Origin: Chloroflexota bacterium
GTDB lineage: Bacteria > Chloroflexota > UBA6077
NCBI GenBank assembly: GCA_023380955.1
Contig: JAMCTB010000211.1
Location: 1-6,971, forward strand
DNA: 6,971 bases
Reading direction: 5' to 3'
Part shown: piece after piece, positions 5,918 to 6,971 of the stretch
How the letters are laid out: each line of letters begins with the position of its first letter
Position numbering within the stretch: the stretch's first letter is position 1
Program-made: the position numbers and the translations under genes
The notes under the pieces: generated by a model
Database searches by the model: none
Seen by the model: the letters and a program-made list of their open reading frames with translations, nothing else
Told to the model about the DNA's origin: nothing

Positions 5918-6409
5918 ATGAGCCGCACCCACCCTGGGCTTGGGACCTCGTTGGGAGACGAGGAGCCCGCAACTCGATGGAGCGAGGGTTCGTTCCAGAG
6001 GATCCTGGTGGTTCTGGACGGATCGAAGGCCTCGCGCAAGGCCCTCCGGATGGCGATCAGCCTGGCCTGGCAGCACGATGCCGAGTTGTGGGCTCTGTCG
6101 GTGGAGAAGGGCTTACCCAGGTTCCCAGCCACGGTAGGGGAGGTTCAGGAGGAGAAGGAGCGCGAGGACCGCTACTATGGGGAGTTGCAGCAGCAAGCTC
6201 GGGACCTGGCGAAACGACGCGGGGTTGTCTTGCGGAGCGAGGTGCTTCCAGGTCGAGGAGCCACCGCAATAACCGGCTACGCTCGCCAAGGAGGCTTCGA
6301 TCTCGTTGTGCTTGGGGGGGACCCGCCGGGAGGCTTCTGGCGCGCCCTCACCGGCACCTCCAGCCGGGTTAGTCGAGGAGCTTCCTGTAGTGTGATGATC
6401 GTCCGATAG
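5918..6409 (+). CDS. Universal stress protein (UspA family)
   Basis: A 163-residue single-domain universal stress protein. After a non-conserved N-terminal 26 residues, FQRILVVLDGSKASRKALR (26-44) forms strand 1 and helix 1 with the nucleotide-contacting Asp34. The C-terminal block GFDLVVLGGDPPGGFWRAL (126-144), then TGTSSRVSRGASCSVMIVR, gives the last strands. The usual ATP motif G-x2-G-x9-G-S/T appears here as G133-x2-P136-x9-G146-T147, so the second glycine is replaced and ATP binding is doubtful. The start ATG 5918 has an ideal GGGGAGG (5904-5910) 7 nt upstream; an earlier in-frame ATG at 5858 lacks one. Family members are cytosolic and act in stress survival; usp genes have been reported among fluoride-riboswitch neighbours. 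The next riboswitch begins 33 nt after its stop, so the downstream gene may be reached by read-through from this one. Confidence 0.88.
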   Translation: MSRTHPGLGTSLGDEEPATRWSEGSFQRILVVLDGSKASRKALRMAISLAWQHDAELWALSVEKGLPRFPATVGEVQEEKEREDRYYGELQQQARDLAKRRGVVLRSEVLPGRGATAITGYARQGGFDLVVLGGDPPGGFWRALTGTSSRVSRGASCSVMIVR

Positions 6410-6430
6410 CTACCAATGAGGATCCGGCGA

Positions 6431-6503
6431 GATAGCTTCTAAGGCGATGAAGCTCGCCTGGGGATACTCCCCGAAAGGTCGACGAGCCGACTGATAGCTT
6501 CTA
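6431..6503 (+). repeat. 11-nt direct repeat flanking riboswitch 2 aptamer
   Basis: GATAGCTTCTA occurs at 6431-6441 and again at 6493-6503. The second copy contains the riboswitch pseudoknot strand AGCUUC. The first copy sits immediately before stem P1 and could pair with the same partner, the P1 loop at 6449-6454, or with the terminator 3' arm at 6523-6530. Confidence 0.85.
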
Positions 6504-6536
6504 TCGGGGCGGGAGCGCCCGGTAGGAGCTTTTTTT
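6442..6536 (+). ncRNA. Fluoride riboswitch 2 (crcB motif) with intrinsic terminator, controls the DUF6062-like gene
   Basis: P1 is AGGCG (6442-6446) with CGCCU (6455-6459) around loop AUGAAGCU. The added hairpin is GGGG (6460-6463) with CCCC (6469-6472). After GAAAG, P3 is GUCG (6478-6481) with CGAC (6488-6491), followed by UGAU (6492-6495). GAAGCU (6449-6454) pairs with AGCUUC (6496-6501) in a perfect 6-bp pseudoknot. The expression platform is an intrinsic terminator: AGCUUCUAUC (6496-6505) with GGUAGGAGCU (6521-6530), G6506 bulged, and GGGCG (6507-6511) with CGCCC (6516-6520), loop GGAG, then seven U (6530-6536). Pseudoknot and terminator share 6496-6501, so fluoride should turn the gene on. 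No strong promoter is visible between the usp stop and P1. Confidence 0.94.
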
Positions 6537-6572
6537 GTTAGACTGAACGGCACCGGGGTACAGAGGCGGAAG

Positions 6573-6971
6573 ATGGCACGGCTCTTCACCAAGCCAGGGG
6601 CGGTCCGTCGGCACACCCTCTTCTACGACGTGAGGGATGCGCTGGGCAAGGAGGGGTGCCCCGTGTGCCGGCTCTCGCTGGATTCCATCGCCCACTCCCT
6701 GGACTCGCTGGCGTACGAGCAGGTGAACGACCCGGGCTTGCGGGAGCAGCTTCGGGCATCGCGGGGCTTCTGTCCTCATCACGCCTGGCAGTTTGTACAT
6801 CAGCCTTCCAGCGGCCTCGGTGTGGCCATCATCTACCGGGACGTGTTGGGCGAGGTGGCGAGGATCCTGGAAGAGGGGTCTGCAGGAGGATTGCTTGCCG
6901 GCTACCGCCGAAAGCCTGCGCTGGCCTGGCGGCTTCTTCCCCAGGCATCGTGCCCCACCTGCGCCAATCTC
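6573..6971 (+). CDS. DUF6062-like cysteine-rich protein, N-terminal part (cut by window edge)
   Basis: The frame is open from ATG 6573 for 133 codons to the window edge. GAGG (6563-6566) lies 6 nt before the start, and riboswitch 2's U tract ends 36 nt upstream, so this is the controlled gene. The product has three cysteine clusters: GCPVC (28-32), RGFCPHHAW (64-72) with C67, H69 and H70, and SCPTC (126-130), spaced as in a metal-binding, probably zinc, protein. The segment DSLAYEQVNDPGLREQLRAS (44-63) resembles proteins annotated as DUF6062, whose function is unknown to me. There is no signal peptide or membrane segment in the visible part, so it is probably cytosolic. The family name is from memory and should be taken as likely; the cysteine pattern and the riboswitch link are directly seen. 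Confidence 0.75.
   Translation, partial: MARLFTKPGAVRRHTLFYDVRDALGKEGCPVCRLSLDSIAHSLDSLAYEQVNDPGLREQLRASRGFCPHHAWQFVHQPSSGLGVAIIYRDVLGEVARILEEGSAGGLLAGYRRKPALAWRLLPQASCPTCANL

Noticed and set aside
5911..5932. GCTGATGAGCCGC at the usp start, resembling the 3' box of a fluoride riboswitch
   Set aside because: No P1 hairpin with a complementary loop lies upstream; the ATG belongs to the start codon.

Overview
This is a GC-rich bacterial window. Its strongest signal is fluoride sensing: three separate structures match the fluoride (crcB-type) riboswitch. Each has a short 5' stem whose 8-nt loop reads AUGRAGCU, a second hairpin, a 3' UGAU box, and a 5-6 bp pseudoknot between the loop and the bases just after the box. 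In each, the pseudoknot strand also lies in the 5' arm of a terminator-like hairpin, which suits a fluoride-ON transcription switch. The host is probably a thermophilic or environmental bacterium. Chloroflexota is my best guess, from the gene types and the DUF6062-like protein, but the window does not prove it.

Layout. Positions 1-244 (minus) hold the N-terminal part of an iron-type alcohol dehydrogenase. Positions 245-780 are a long divergent intergenic region with a good promoter (563-590) and an attenuator-like hairpin (681-717). A YbaK/ProX-type aminoacyl-tRNA deacylase follows at 781-1272, then a terminator, then an inositol-monophosphatase-family gene (1380-2330) whose promoter lies so close that the mRNA may be leaderless.

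From 2393 to the right edge the content is fluoride-themed. Promoter and riboswitch 1 precede a CPA2-type cation:proton antiporter (2614-3960). Its 3' end overlaps, tail to tail, an MFS transporter on the minus strand (3875-5086), which has its own promoter and riboswitch 3 (about 5206-5315). Upstream of that promoter on the minus strand lies a broken DUF190-CBS gene (5310-5667); DUF190 proteins are often encoded beside the fluoride channel crcB. On the plus strand a universal stress protein (5918-6409) is followed 33 nt later by riboswitch 2 (6442-6536) and a partial DUF6062-like cysteine-rich protein (6573 to the edge).

Working model (inference): when fluoride enters the cell, the three riboswitches turn on an antiporter, an MFS exporter candidate and a possible zinc-binding protein of unknown role. 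No crcB (Fluc) or CLC-F gene is in the window. The DUF190-CBS remnant suggests that a crcB-type locus was once here or nearby and was replaced. No CRISPR array, tRNA, rRNA or insertion sequence was seen.
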